A DNA stretch of 41,815 bases from Qaidamihabitans albus (GTDB taxonomy: Bacteria > Actinomycetota > Actinomycetes > Mycobacteriales > Pseudonocardiaceae), in assembly GCF_016464705.1 (NCBI RefSeq), contig NZ_JAEHOB010000001.1, forward strand, positions 597,214 to 639,028. The letters are read 5' to 3'. The position numbers and the translations under genes are program-made. Under the pieces are notes generated by a model. It was not told where the DNA came from and did no database searches. It was given only the letters and a program-made list of their open reading frames with translations. Shown here in pieces: positions 41,777-41,815 of this stretch; within the stretch, counting starts at the first letter, position 1; the number at the start of each line of letters is the position of its first letter.

Positions 41777-41815
41777 TTATTCGTCGGTGGTGGTGTTGTG
41801 GAGTCCGGTGGTGAT
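41777..41815 (-). CDS. Possible 3' end of a converging gene (partial)
   Basis: The last 39 bp read on the minus strand as ITTGLHNTTTDE-stop, open to the window edge. The stop lies 9 bp from the bidirectional hairpin, symmetric to the plus-strand gene. The rest lies outside the window, so identity cannot be given. Confidence 0.35.
   Translation of the reverse strand: MTTGLHNTTTDE

Overview
This is a high-GC (roughly 70 percent) actinobacterial chromosome segment, most likely from the Pseudonocardiaceae (Amycolatopsis-like). The reasons are strong third-position GC, a WhiB protein, GTG and TTG starts, many starts sitting 6-8 nt behind a TAnnnT -10 box (leaderless mRNAs), and gene order from about 18.1 to 36.4 kb that follows Mycobacterium tuberculosis Rv3669-Rv3683 almost gene for gene. 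No insertion sequence, prophage, CRISPR array or rRNA was seen. The only RNA gene called with confidence is a tRNA-Pro(CGG).

Layout. 0-6 kb: leuA behind a leucine-rich leader peptide and attenuator-type hairpin, a small membrane protein, a nitroreductase, the lysC-asd operon (lysC has an internal start for a separate beta subunit) and a lipoprotein. 6-9.5 kb: two MFS transporters, the second (DHA2 class) forming an operon with its TetR regulator behind a clear operator-like inverted repeat. 9.5-15.3 kb: an oxidative-stress island with a CatR/Fur repressor, a catalase gene broken by one internal deletion and five single-base indels, an NADPH:FMN reductase, Ohr and Dps, interrupted by a secreted protein and an HSL-type esterase. 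15.3-18.1 kb: an S9 peptidase, a methyltransferase and tRNA-Pro.

18.1-36.4 kb is the conserved cell-envelope and redox block: metallophosphoesterase, ponA2, whiB4, two ArsA/GET3-like ATPases, a DUF4177 mini-protein, a RidA protein, an unrecognised pair of related genes, a NUDIX protein, a metallo-beta-lactamase-fold protein, an MFS transporter, crp, a small membrane protein, nth, a membrane thioredoxin, a CoA-type NUDIX, marP, an EphE-like hydrolase lacking its nucleophile, and a holin-like membrane protein. 36.4-41.8 kb: nhaA, small membrane proteins, a VIT/CCC1 transporter, an AT-hook-like protein, an L,D-transpeptidase lipoprotein and a repeat-tailed secreted protein followed by a perfect 29-bp palindrome.

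Most notable: (1) five copies of a 44-bp imperfect palindrome, mostly between converging genes and often supplying their stop codons; (2) an uncharacterised pair of related proteins at 25.07-26.93 kb inserted into an otherwise conserved gene order; (3) three consecutive hairpins downstream of crp whose loops all carry GTCGGGG; (4) the heavily frameshifted catalase; (5) the leuA leader-peptide attenuator.
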